Source: a virus
Reading direction: 5' to 3' (one strand)
IMG/VR virus record: IMGVR_UViG_3300044639_001309
Coordinates: 56,347-120,346 of that record
DNA length: 64,000 nucleotides
The notes beneath the pieces were generated by a model, which saw only the letters and a list, made by a program, of their open reading frames with translations, ran no database searches and was not told the DNA's origin. Shown here one piece after another: positions 50,660-58,671 of the stretch (the first letter of the stretch is position 1; the number at the start of each line of letters is the position of its first letter). The position numbers were made by a program, and so were the translations under genes.

Positions 50660-51487
50660 ATGAAATTTAGTCTATTTAATAACTTTGGTGCATTGAACTC
50701 GGCACCAGTATTTGCTGCCATAGAACAAGGTCTGAAATCTCTCGGCCATCAAGTGGTCCACAACGAGTATGATGCTGATGTCGCTGTGATATGGTCGATG
50801 TTATGGACAGGTCGGATGCAAGGCAATCGAGATGTATGGAAAGCATATCAGCACAAGCCTGTTATTGTTGCTGAAATTGGAATGTTGCGTCGGGGAGACA
50901 CATGGAAAATTGGACTAAACGGTACTGGAATATCTTGTTATAATTTTATTGATTTAACTGAATCAAGGACGCTGGATCTTGGATTAACACCAGTGCCCTG
51001 GAGAACCTCAGGTGATCACATTGTGATTGCATTACAACGTCAGGACAGTCAACAATGGGTTGGATTACCGGATACACAAACATGGGTCAATGATGTGTGC
51101 AGTCGTTTAAAAAAATACACAAATCGTCCAATTGTTATTAGATCCCACCCAAGACAAAAAATAATATCAACAGCTATTTCTCCAAATAAAATTGCCAATT
51201 CCTACGATTGTTTTGATTTTGATCAATCATTGGAAAACGCATGGGCAGTTATTAACTGGAGTAGCGGACCTGGACCGCAATCAATTATAAATGGTGTGCC
51301 TGCGTTTGTTGGCCCTAGCAGTTTGGCTGCACCAATTGCTGGATTTAATCTAGCAGAAATAGAAAATCCGGCAATGCCGGATCGTAGTAGTTGGTTGAAT
51401 ATGATAGCACATTCTGAATGGACCTTGGACGAGATTGCCAAGGGCTATCCTATTCAACGTTTATTGCCGAACTTGGTATCTCTGTAG
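50660..51487 (+). CDS. GT-B-like glycan protein, paralogue C
   Basis: The 275-residue protein shares LKKYTNRPIVIRSHPRQKII, AVINWSSGPGPQSIINGVPA and IENPAMPDRSSWLNM with paralogues A and B. Its N-terminus (MKFSLFNNFGALNSAPVFAA; VAVIWSMLWTGRMQGNRDVW) forms a Rossmann-like half. Its end overlaps the convergent gmd gene by 27 bases. Confidence 0.65.
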   Translation: MKFSLFNNFGALNSAPVFAAIEQGLKSLGHQVVHNEYDADVAVIWSMLWTGRMQGNRDVWKAYQHKPVIVAEIGMLRRGDTWKIGLNGTGISCYNFIDLTESRTLDLGLTPVPWRTSGDHIVIALQRQDSQQWVGLPDTQTWVNDVCSRLKKYTNRPIVIRSHPRQKIISTAISPNKIANSYDCFDFDQSLENAWAVINWSSGPGPQSIINGVPAFVGPSSLAAPIAGFNLAEIENPAMPDRSSWLNMIAHSEWTLDEIAKGYPIQRLLPNLVSL

Positions 51488-52438
51488 ATCTGCATTAACC
51501 ATATCTTCAATCATTTGTTTAAATGTTGTTTTTGGTTTCCAATCTAATAAACTGCGGGCTCTGGTACTGTCCCCGCACAGACTATACAACTCAGCAGGTC
51601 TTTTAAATCGTGGATCAGTTAGTACTTTGGATTCCCAGTCAGGAATATTGACATAATTAAACGCAACATCTAATAGTTCTCGAATAGTATGTTGTTCTCC
51701 TGTGGCAATAACGTAATCTTTAGCTTCGGCTTGCTGTAACATTAGCCACATTGCTTCAACAAAGTCTCCAGCAAAGCCCCAATCCCGACGACTGTCAATG
51801 TTACCCAGTGTAATTGTTTCCTGCAATCCTAGTTTAATACGGGCCACTGCATCTGTAACTTTGCGTGTAACAAATTCTTTCCCACGTAATGGGCTTTCGT
51901 GATTGAATAATACTCCTGAGCAAGCATAGAGACTATAGCTTTCTCGAAAGTTCACAGTCATCCAGTGACTATACAATTTACTAACCCCATACGGACTACG
52001 AGGAGTAAATGGTGTGGTTTCGTTTTGAGTGTTTGTTATAGCATTACCAAACATTTCGCTGGTGCTTGCTTGATAAAAACGACTATTTGGACTATGCGTT
52101 TTAATTGCGTTAAGGATATTAAGAGGGCCTATTGAATTGACTTCTGTAGTTAACTTGTTCAAATCCCAACTAATTCCAACAAAGCTCTGTGCCGCAAGAT
52201 TATATATTTCCACTGGCTTTAAACTTCTAATCAGATGATTCATTGAGTTTTCGTCGGTGATGTCACCAGTTACTAGTTCAATATCATTTTCAATTCCTAA
52301 CCATTTAATATTGTCAAGATTTGGATTGCTATATCTTTTAACTAGTCCAAACACTTGATAATCTTTTTCAAGCAATAACTTTGCCAAGTACGGACCATCC
52401 TGGCCGGTCATTCCGGTAACAAAAGCAGTTTTTTTCAT
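51461..52438 (-). CDS. gmd: GDP-mannose 4,6-dehydratase
   Basis: The 325-residue extended SDR enzyme has the NAD(P) loop VTGMTGQDGPYLAKLL, YNLAAQSFVGISW, TSEMFG, the catalytic YGVSK, and NHESPLRGKEFVTRKV, all diagnostic of Gmd. It makes GDP-4-keto-6-deoxymannose, the precursor of GDP-fucose, GDP-rhamnose or GDP-perosamine. Only this step is visible; the next enzyme may be from the host. Confidence 0.96.
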   Translation of the reverse strand: MKKTAFVTGMTGQDGPYLAKLLLEKDYQVFGLVKRYSNPNLDNIKWLGIENDIELVTGDITDENSMNHLIRSLKPVEIYNLAAQSFVGISWDLNKLTTEVNSIGPLNILNAIKTHSPNSRFYQASTSEMFGNAITNTQNETTPFTPRSPYGVSKLYSHWMTVNFRESYSLYACSGVLFNHESPLRGKEFVTRKVTDAVARIKLGLQETITLGNIDSRRDWGFAGDFVEAMWLMLQQAEAKDYVIATGEQHTIRELLDVAFNYVNIPDWESKVLTDPRFKRPAELYSLCGDSTRARSLLDWKPKTTFKQMIEDMVNADLQRYQVRQ

Positions 52439-52447
52439 TGGTTCCTC

Positions 52448-53212
52448 TTATTCTTTACCTAACCAGGTTAACGCTTTGTTAATCCAGGGTAGTGTTAGGT
52501 CTCGTTGTTTTACGTACCCATATTTGTTTATGCTATCAACAGCCGTGACTGGCAATAACTTTGCCTCGGCTAATTCATACCAGGTAGTGGTTTTTGGATT
52601 TTTTGGAGATTGATCACTGTTGTACACAACTGCATGTAACCAGGGACTATCTGGCTGTTTTAAAAAATAACCATCTCTGCAATCAAATCCCGAAACTGCC
52701 AGGGTATGAATTAGGCTGACCATTGTCCAATTGTAATATTGAAAATCTAACTGATCAAACGCCTGTGTATTAAATTCCATGTTGGTAGTCTGGGGCAAGA
52801 TTATGACCAATGTGGCATTTGGATTCATGACTTTTTTCCAGTTGGTCAATGTTCGAAACGGGTTTATAACATACTGAAATGAGTCATGCGACCAAATCAC
52901 ATCAAACATTGTTTTGTGTATTGTAATTGGGTCTTCAAAGTCTTGTCGTTGATATTGTGTATTGTGATATTTTCTAGCCATTGGAAATTGTTCAAATTGA
53001 TCAATTCCGTAACATTTAATATTTAAAGGGTCAGCACGTTCATCCCTGGTGGTTCTGGTGGCCCACCATTCAATGTCTAATCCACGTCCGCAACCCATGT
53101 CGGCTACTGTGGTAATACTTTCCATAAAGTCATCATATGCATATAACTGATTTAATGTTTGCAAACTGTGTTGATGACTCTCTTCTGGAGAAATAAAATA
53201 AGTTTTGTTCAT
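52448..53212 (-). CDS. Class I SAM-dependent methyltransferase
   Basis: The 254-residue protein has TVADMGCGRGLDIEWWAT (motif I), KCYGIDQFEQFPMARKY (motif II), FDVIWSHDSFQYVINPF (motif IV) and a post-core helix. It resembles sugar or small-molecule methyltransferases and follows UvsY with a 4-base overlap. Confidence 0.87.
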   Translation of the reverse strand: MNKTYFISPEESHQHSLQTLNQLYAYDDFMESITTVADMGCGRGLDIEWWATRTTRDERADPLNIKCYGIDQFEQFPMARKYHNTQYQRQDFEDPITIHKTMFDVIWSHDSFQYVINPFRTLTNWKKVMNPNATLVIILPQTTNMEFNTQAFDQLDFQYYNWTMVSLIHTLAVSGFDCRDGYFLKQPDSPWLHAVVYNSDQSPKNPKTTTWYELAEAKLLPVTAVDSINKYGYVKQRDLTLPWINKALTWLGKE

Positions 53213-53661
53213 ACTTGAATGTCTTCCATACCGGACGTTCGTAATCTAACAATATGGCCCATTTGCCATTGTTTAGTATCAAGTCCTTTCATAATACCCA
53301 GCCATTTATTACGCAATAGAGCCACTTCGTTGATAATAGTTTCAAAATCAATAACCTCATCCTCACCATCTACATATTTTTCAGCGTCTCGAGATGTTAA
53401 TGCACGAGCATATCCTTCCAGATATTTTTGGAAATGGCGTCGACGGATTTTGCGTAATTGTATATTAAGAAGATTGAGTACTGCTTCTATTTCCTGAAGC
53501 TGATTAAAACGATGTTCCGTAATACCCGGCAATTCTTTAATATTTTTTTCAACTAGTCCGCCTATTACACATTCTCTCTTGGCCAAGCCTAGCTCTCGTT
53601 CATAATGTGCAATAAAATCCGGAATAGCCGAAAGACTTGCTACTACCTTGCTATAGTACAT
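53209..53661 (-). CDS. uvsY: UvsY recombination mediator
   Basis: The 150-residue helical protein (T4 UvsY is 137) has ERELGLAKRECVIGGLVEKN and RRRHFQKYLEGYARALTSRD, as in UvsY of cyanophages. It loads UvsX on gp32-coated DNA. Synteny with UvsX (two genes upstream) supports the call. Confidence 0.85.
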   Translation of the reverse strand: MYYSKVVASLSAIPDFIAHYERELGLAKRECVIGGLVEKNIKELPGITEHRFNQLQEIEAVLNLLNIQLRKIRRRHFQKYLEGYARALTSRDAEKYVDGEDEVIDFETIINEVALLRNKWLGIMKGLDTKQWQMGHIVRLRTSGMEDIQV

Positions 53662-53663
53662 GA

Positions 53664-53921
53664 TTAATAATCTTCACCGTCCCAGTCCTCTTCTTCTTCA
53701 TACTCTTCGTCTTCATCCTGTTCTTCAGAATCGTTTTGAATATAGTTGACTAGTGCTTTTTTAATATCGCTGTCTGATTTAAATGTTGTTCGAATGTCTT
53801 CTGGAGAATAGTCGTGGTCAATTAGCATATTGATAAAACTATCTGCCGCTTCACTGCGATCAATTGTACCAATATAGCGTTTTAATTCGCTCCAAATTTC
53901 TGCTACTAAATCTAAATGCAT
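53664..53921 (-). CDS. Acidic small protein between uvsX and uvsY
   Basis: The 85-residue protein has a helical N-terminus (LVAEIWSELKRYIGTIDRSE) and an extremely acidic tail of Asp/Glu (SEEQDEDEEYEEEEDWDGED). In marine T4-like phages a similar gene commonly follows uvsX. The tail could mimic DNA or contact UvsX/gp32; function unknown. Confidence 0.75.
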   Translation of the reverse strand: MHLDLVAEIWSELKRYIGTIDRSEAADSFINMLIDHDYSPEDIRTTFKSDSDIKKALVNYIQNDSEEQDEDEEYEEEEDWDGEDY

Positions 53922-53926
53922 TTGTA

Positions 53927-54985
53927 TTATTCTCCCTGATCAGATTCTTCAGTACTTACCGTTTCTGTCTGATTACCAAAGTCTTTCATCACAACATCCA
54001 AGCATGAGTCATCGTTGCGTTCCCAACCTTTACGGAACTTCTTGATGATCTCTCCAGCACTGGTGGTAAACACAAGGCTGTTGCCTTCTTTTTTAAGCAG
54101 ACCCTTTTTCTCAATCAAATCAGTAAGACCTGAGTAAGGGCTCATGCCTGTTGTGTAAGGGATTTTAACCTGAACGCCTTCAAAAGGCTTGGCATAGCGT
54201 GTTTTCATAACTTTGCAACCAGCGCGAATGCCGTTTACTTCGGATACTTTGTTGCCGTCTTCATCTTCTTTGAGTTTCATCTTCTTCATAGCAACCACAA
54301 TTGAACTGGCATAGATAAAGCCTTGTCCACCTGAGATCTTGTCATCTGGATCAAACATGTCTTGACTTGCGTATGTGTGATTGGTACATACCAGACCAAC
54401 ATTGTAGCTACCAAACATGTTTACACAATTACGAACAAGTGCTGTGAGTGCTTTGGGTTTACGACCCAAGTCACCTTTCATTTCGCCTGCGTCAAATTGG
54501 TTAACGTCTGTGGGAGTCAACAACATACCCAATGAGTCAATTACAAACATGACCTTGGGACGTTCACCATCGGGCAGGGCTTTGTAGTCACTCATGAATG
54601 TTGAGATTGTTTTAGCAACATCATCAATCATGGCCATACTTAACTTGAGCAGTTTACTATCACTGGTGTCAACACCTAGTGCTTTGAGCCAGTCTTCATC
54701 CAATGCATTCTCACTGTCGATTAGCACTACAAAGATACCTTGTTCTTGTGCGTTCTTGACAATGTTGCCCGAACAGATATAACTCTTGCCTGCACCCGAG
54801 TCGCCAGCAAATACTGTTACCTTGCCCAGCGGAATGCCGCGGTTGAAGTCACCAGAGATAAGATAGTTTAAGGCATAGTTGCCTGTGCTGATCCAATCTG
54901 TGGGATCATTGAAGCCAATTGAAAGGCCGTCAATGCTTTTTGTGATTTCCTTACGGAACTTGCTTACGTCAAATGGTTTTGCCAT
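53927..54985 (-). CDS. uvsX: UvsX recombinase, RecA family
   Basis: The 352-residue protein has Walker A GDSGAGKS (61-68), VVLIDSENALDEDWL, Walker B VMFVIDSLGMLL, and L2-like SQDMFDPDDKISGGQGF, as in T4 UvsX (391). It performs strand exchange in recombination-dependent replication. An acidic C-terminus follows. It has its own consensus promoter at 55012-55040. Confidence 0.97.
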   Translation of the reverse strand: MAKPFDVSKFRKEITKSIDGLSIGFNDPTDWISTGNYALNYLISGDFNRGIPLGKVTVFAGDSGAGKSYICSGNIVKNAQEQGIFVVLIDSENALDEDWLKALGVDTSDSKLLKLSMAMIDDVAKTISTFMSDYKALPDGERPKVMFVIDSLGMLLTPTDVNQFDAGEMKGDLGRKPKALTALVRNCVNMFGSYNVGLVCTNHTYASQDMFDPDDKISGGQGFIYASSIVVAMKKMKLKEDEDGNKVSEVNGIRAGCKVMKTRYAKPFEGVQVKIPYTTGMSPYSGLTDLIEKKGLLKKEGNSLVFTTSAGEIIKKFRKGWERNDDSCLDVVMKDFGNQTETVSTEESDQGE

Positions 54986-55011
54986 TATGTTTTCCTAAAA
55001 ATGTAAAGTTA

Positions 55012-55040
55012 ATTATACTAAAAATTAAGTCAAATGTCAA
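55012..55040 (-). promoter_or_regulatory. Promoter of uvsX, TTGACA-17-TATAAT
   Basis: TTGACA (55040-55035), 17-base spacer, TATAAT (55017-55012), followed by a 27-base leader with AGGAAAAC before the ATG. Full sigma70 consensus. The -35 lies at the end of the upstream gene. Confidence 0.87.
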
Positions 55041-55860
55041 TGTGTAATTGTATGTATTTTTGCCAAAACGCAGAGACTATGTCAGAGTTAAAATCATCGT
55101 AGCCCATTTTTAAATACAATTCTTTCATTGCATTAAGATAGTTTTCTTTGACAAAAATATTATTATCAATGTCAAATGATAAAATTTTATTTGTATGTAG
55201 TGGATAAAATTCTGTTATTTCTTCTCGAATGTTATCAGGCAAATTTGAAAATTTCTTTATATCAAATCCTGAACGTTCAAATTCTTTCCAGCTTGGCCAA
55301 TTTTCACTGGCAAGAATTGCATATTTTTCTTTTGATTCGTTGTATCCGTATCCTAACACACGATCTCCAACGGTTTGTTTTAATGCTGATGCAATAGCCC
55401 AAAATTTTTCAAAATTTACTAAATTAATAATTCGAGCGTTTGGCCAAGCAGTTAAAACTTTTTTGCTAGGATTCAATTGATAAGGATGAAATGTCAAAAA
55501 TAAATCAAGCCCGCTGTTCAACTGTTCCCATATAAAATCACCAGTGATTGATCGTTGCCCTCTAAGAGACCAATCTGTTATATCTTGCCTGCAGAATAAA
55601 TCACTATTTTTCCACTCGTATCCATCCTGGGGATATCTAGGCACCCACTTTAACATTTCACTCTTGTTTGGAGGCAATGTTGTAAGTACTGCGTTTAATC
55701 TGTACTCATAATCATCAGGGTACCTTAGTAAATGTTTATTGAAATTAGGATTTTTAACCAACGTGTGACGACTTAGAGTTAAAGAATTGCAAATAAAATT
55801 CCCGCCGGTAAATGCAGGATATCTTATAATTACAAAATTGTGTGGCTCAGATTTGATCAT
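55030..55860 (-). CDS. Hypothetical protein, possible sulfotransferase-like fold
   Basis: The 276-residue protein begins with a strand and Gly-rich loop, NFVIIRYPAFTGGNFICNSL, resembling the start of the 38052-38597 protein and, weakly, sulfotransferase P-loops. ARIINLVNFEKFWAIASALK could be the second nucleotide motif. No firm family. It overlaps the upstream gene by 14 bases. Confidence 0.55.
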   Translation of the reverse strand: MIKSEPHNFVIIRYPAFTGGNFICNSLTLSRHTLVKNPNFNKHLLRYPDDYEYRLNAVLTTLPPNKSEMLKWVPRYPQDGYEWKNSDLFCRQDITDWSLRGQRSITGDFIWEQLNSGLDLFLTFHPYQLNPSKKVLTAWPNARIINLVNFEKFWAIASALKQTVGDRVLGYGYNESKEKYAILASENWPSWKEFERSGFDIKKFSNLPDNIREEITEFYPLHTNKILSFDIDNNIFVKENYLNAMKELYLKMGYDDFNSDIVSAFWQKYIQLHIDI

Positions 55861-56806
55861 GAAATACTTTTAAATAATTCTTGCTGAAATAGTGATCGTA
55901 ATTATACTCAATGGTATCATGCTCTAATAGATATAAATCTTGCCAATCCTCTACTGACAATAAACTAAACTTTGATATCATTGATGCTAGTTCTAGTAAT
56001 CTAATAACTGGATTCTGAATTGTGTCAAATTGATAATCAAATAATTTAGTGTATTTTTTGAATCCATAGTATTTTTCCACATAATCATGCCAGCCAGGTT
56101 GTGCGTATGTCAAGAACAATCCTCTGGTTACTACGCTGTATAAAAATTTTTCTGTTACAAATGGATAATAACTTGTGGCCAAGGTTTCGCTTACTATATG
56201 TAAAAAACTTTGTGTTAATTTACTTTCAAGATTATATATGTTGTCTGCATGAGCAAATCTAACGTGTCCAAAACTATATACGGTTTCTTGAAAATTACTG
56301 TTGTTTACAAAAAATTTACCACTAACACGAGCTTGGTCAGGAGTTAGATAATCCAATAAGTTCCCATCAATGTTGTCAGATGTAAATTGAAAATTCTTAC
56401 TGCAATACTCAGGAGTAAACCATTTAAATTTATCTAGTATTGAAACTAGTAATGTTCTACCAACGTGTGGTGATCCATTAAAACTACAAACAAAATTTTT
56501 ATAATTCAGTTCCGGATGCATATTATAATTATAAAAATGACCAGTATTAATTCTTTCCTGATTTTCTATTGAAAATGTAATTTTAAGATTTGGGTACGTT
56601 GATGTTATGTTGTTGGTAAAAATTTGATGGACTGTGATGTCAAAAATCTTATTCTCTTGACTGGCAAAATCATTTAATCTTTTTAGGATTTTATTTTGCA
56701 AATTAATATCAAATCCGCCCATGTGGTCGTTGAATAAAAATTTATCAGGTACCCAACTTGGGTCTTGTAATATTTTATCATAAACACGAGGGGGCAATGA
56801 TATCAT
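55847..56806 (-). CDS. Glycosyltransferase-like protein (GT10-like end)
   Basis: The 319-residue protein has a C-terminal FLHIVSETLATSYYPFVTEK then FLYSVVTRGLFLTYAQPGWH. This fits the donor-binding TEK....G.pf motif found in GT10 fucosyltransferases and many phage glycan proteins. The N-terminal half is divergent. It lies between an N-formyltransferase and an unknown gene, overlapping both. Confidence 0.6.
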   Translation of the reverse strand: MISLPPRVYDKILQDPSWVPDKFLFNDHMGGFDINLQNKILKRLNDFASQENKIFDITVHQIFTNNITSTYPNLKITFSIENQERINTGHFYNYNMHPELNYKNFVCSFNGSPHVGRTLLVSILDKFKWFTPEYCSKNFQFTSDNIDGNLLDYLTPDQARVSGKFFVNNSNFQETVYSFGHVRFAHADNIYNLESKLTQSFLHIVSETLATSYYPFVTEKFLYSVVTRGLFLTYAQPGWHDYVEKYYGFKKYTKLFDYQFDTIQNPVIRLLELASMISKFSLLSVEDWQDLYLLEHDTIEYNYDHYFSKNYLKVFHDQI

Positions 56807-57528
56807 ATATTTTTGTATTCATCAAAGGTATTTACATAATGTTTAACATTATTTTTTAAAAATATAGCTGGCTCATACGGAGGATAGTACATTGCTTTAA
56901 TAAATTGGTTAATTTGATTGTTGGACCAACCATCCTGTATAATTCCGTTAAATGGTTTTTCTTTATTATAATAACGTCCAAGTTTTGTTGGAGGTGTTCC
57001 TAAATTCTTTGTTAATACATGCTCAATTGATTCAATTGCATGGTTTAGTATTTTAAAATTTAAACTAAATGCTGTGTCTTGTTTGGAGATTAAAAATTTC
57101 TGTTGAAATATAATATTGCCAGCATCAAATTGACTGTTAACATAGTGCCAGGTATAGCCGGTAAATTTTTCATTGTTAATTAATGCCCAGCTTGACATCC
57201 ATCGTCCTCGATATTCTTCAAGCAACCCTGTATGTAAATTTATAATGCCATTTGGAAATTTTTTAATATTATCTTCAGATATTAAAAAAGGAATACCACT
57301 GATGTTTAACATCAACTCTGCAGATTGTGTAACATACTTATTAAAGTCGTTGTTATCTGAAATTGATGTGTGCTGTATTAACAATTGGTCACAAAATTTT
57401 GTTAACAGCAACTGATTAGGCGGATGATAGACCTGAATTTCTTCAGGTCTATATCCAAGCTCAAATAATTTACTAACTAGGGGGATACACGATGTATCAG
57501 TGCAACCAATTGATAAATTGCCCCTCAT
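56803..57528 (-). CDS. Sugar N-formyltransferase-like (formyl-THF-dependent)
   Basis: The 241-residue protein has the formyltransferase core: GIINLHTGLLEEYRGRWMSS holds the Asn-His pair of the family (HxSLLPxYRG), TGYTWHYVNSQFDAGNIIFQ holds the catalytic Asp, and RYYNKEKPFNGIIQDGWSNN resembles the ArnA/Fmt C-terminal region. It would N-formylate an amino sugar such as a 4-amino-4,6-dideoxy sugar. It ends the glycan genes before gp32. Confidence 0.82.
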   Translation of the reverse strand: MRGNLSIGCTDTSCIPLVSKLFELGYRPEEIQVYHPPNQLLLTKFCDQLLIQHTSISDNNDFNKYVTQSAELMLNISGIPFLISEDNIKKFPNGIINLHTGLLEEYRGRWMSSWALINNEKFTGYTWHYVNSQFDAGNIIFQQKFLISKQDTAFSLNFKILNHAIESIEHVLTKNLGTPPTKLGRYYNKEKPFNGIIQDGWSNNQINQFIKAMYYPPYEPAIFLKNNVKHYVNTFDEYKNI

Positions 57529-57540
57529 TATGAGAATTTA

Positions 57541-58530
57541 TTACTTTTGTTGACGTGAGCGAATCATTGCCAAAATGTCTTGTGCATTTTGTCCGCCTGC
57601 AGGTTTAGCAACAGGTGCTGTGGCAATCGGTGTGTCTTCGTCGTCAAACGGAGATGAACCAGCAGTAGGTGCTGGAGCAGGTGCTGCCTTTGCTACCGGA
57701 GCAGGTGTATCCTCATCGACTTCAGTAGAACTACCTGCAGGTGCTTGTACACCTGCTGGACGGAAGTATTGACCCCAACGTTCGAGATCGTATGGCTTGC
57801 CATCTACACTTGCTTCAAACATTTCCTTCATTACTTTCAATTCAACTTCACCAGGCTTCTTGGGTAAAAAGCTGGCAAGATCAAACAATCCGTGTGATTC
57901 AAGGGCAGTTTGTTCTGCTTCTGTCAGTGCAGATTCTTTACGTGCCCACTTAGACGTACTGTAGTCAGCGTAACCGCCTTTGCTGGTTTTACTAACACGG
58001 AAGTCTAGGCCACGCATTAAATCTGTTGGGATTTCTTCTAGTTCAGGATCCATCAATGCACCTTTAATAATGTTAAAGATTTGAGGACCAATGATAAATC
58101 TACGGATAGGATTTTCTGGTGTCTTGTCGTCACCAATTGGGTTCTCACGAACAAAGCCTTGGAAAATGTAACTGCGTTTTTTCCAGTACTTACGACCCAT
58201 GTCTTCAAGGCTCTTGTCCTTGAACCATGTGCGTACTTCTGCCAGGATTGGGCAAGCGTCGCCCCACATCTCAACACAGGGCACTTGTACCATGACCTGT
58301 TTAGAATCCATTTCTCCTTTGATGCCATTGAATGGCAGTCGAATCATGGCTCGTTCGGCCCAGAAGAATGTGTTTTTAGAGTTTGCGTCTGGTAAGAATC
58401 GAATAGTAGCATTTGCTCCTTCGTCCATGTTCCAGTGTGGGTAGATTGCGTTGTCGCCGCCTGATGATTGACCGCCTTTGTTTGACTCTGCGGCTGAGAG
58501 ACGTGCGCGGATTTCTGATAATGATGCCAT
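57541..58530 (-). CDS. 32: Single-stranded DNA-binding protein, T4 gp32 family
   Basis: The 329-residue protein (T4 gp32 is 301) has a basic LAST-type N-terminus, an aromatic-rich core (NTFFWAERAMIRLPF; ARKYWKKRSYIFQGFV-like stretch) with a Cys/His zinc region (VPCVEMWGDACPI), and an acidic C-terminal tail (FDDEDTP) that binds partner proteins. The final short helix AQDILAMIRSRQQK is extra. It lies near uvsX/uvsY functions and has a promoter inside the upstream terminator. Confidence 0.93.
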   Translation of the reverse strand: MASLSEIRARLSAAESNKGGQSSGGDNAIYPHWNMDEGANATIRFLPDANSKNTFFWAERAMIRLPFNGIKGEMDSKQVMVQVPCVEMWGDACPILAEVRTWFKDKSLEDMGRKYWKKRSYIFQGFVRENPIGDDKTPENPIRRFIIGPQIFNIIKGALMDPELEEIPTDLMRGLDFRVSKTSKGGYADYSTSKWARKESALTEAEQTALESHGLFDLASFLPKKPGEVELKVMKEMFEASVDGKPYDLERWGQYFRPAGVQAPAGSSTEVDEDTPAPVAKAAPAPAPTAGSSPFDDEDTPIATAPVAKPAGGQNAQDILAMIRSRQQK

Positions 58531-58587
58531 TTTAAGTTGCCTTTCTAAGTGTTATAAAATGTTTTCTAAGTTGCCTGTGATGCTAAT

Positions 58588-58625
58588 AAAAAAGCGTGTC
58601 ACTGTTGTAGTGTACACGCTTTTAG
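58588..58625 (-). terminator. Intrinsic terminator after the 820-residue protein gene
   Basis: AAAAGCGTGT and ACACGCTTTT (58590-58599 and 58614-58623) pair, with CACT/AGTG extending the stem. On the minus strand the hairpin is followed by TTTTTTATT. It separates the 58672-61134 gene from gp32. Confidence 0.88.
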
Positions 58626-58637
58626 TGTCAGCGTCAA
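58609..58637 (-). promoter_or_regulatory. Possible gp32 promoter embedded in the terminator (TTGACG-17-TACACT)
   Basis: TTGACG (58637-58632), 17-base spacer, TACACT (58614-58609). The -10 box lies within the terminator stem, so transcripts starting here would miss the 5' arm and escape termination, while read-through RNA would be stopped. Confidence 0.5.
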
Positions 58638-58671
58638 TGATATTTATGACGCATTTGCTCTAATAACTATT

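Noticed and set aside
58641-58647. ATAAATA motif upstream of gp32
   Set aside because: A strong terminator lies between this motif and gp32, so it is unlikely to drive the gene.
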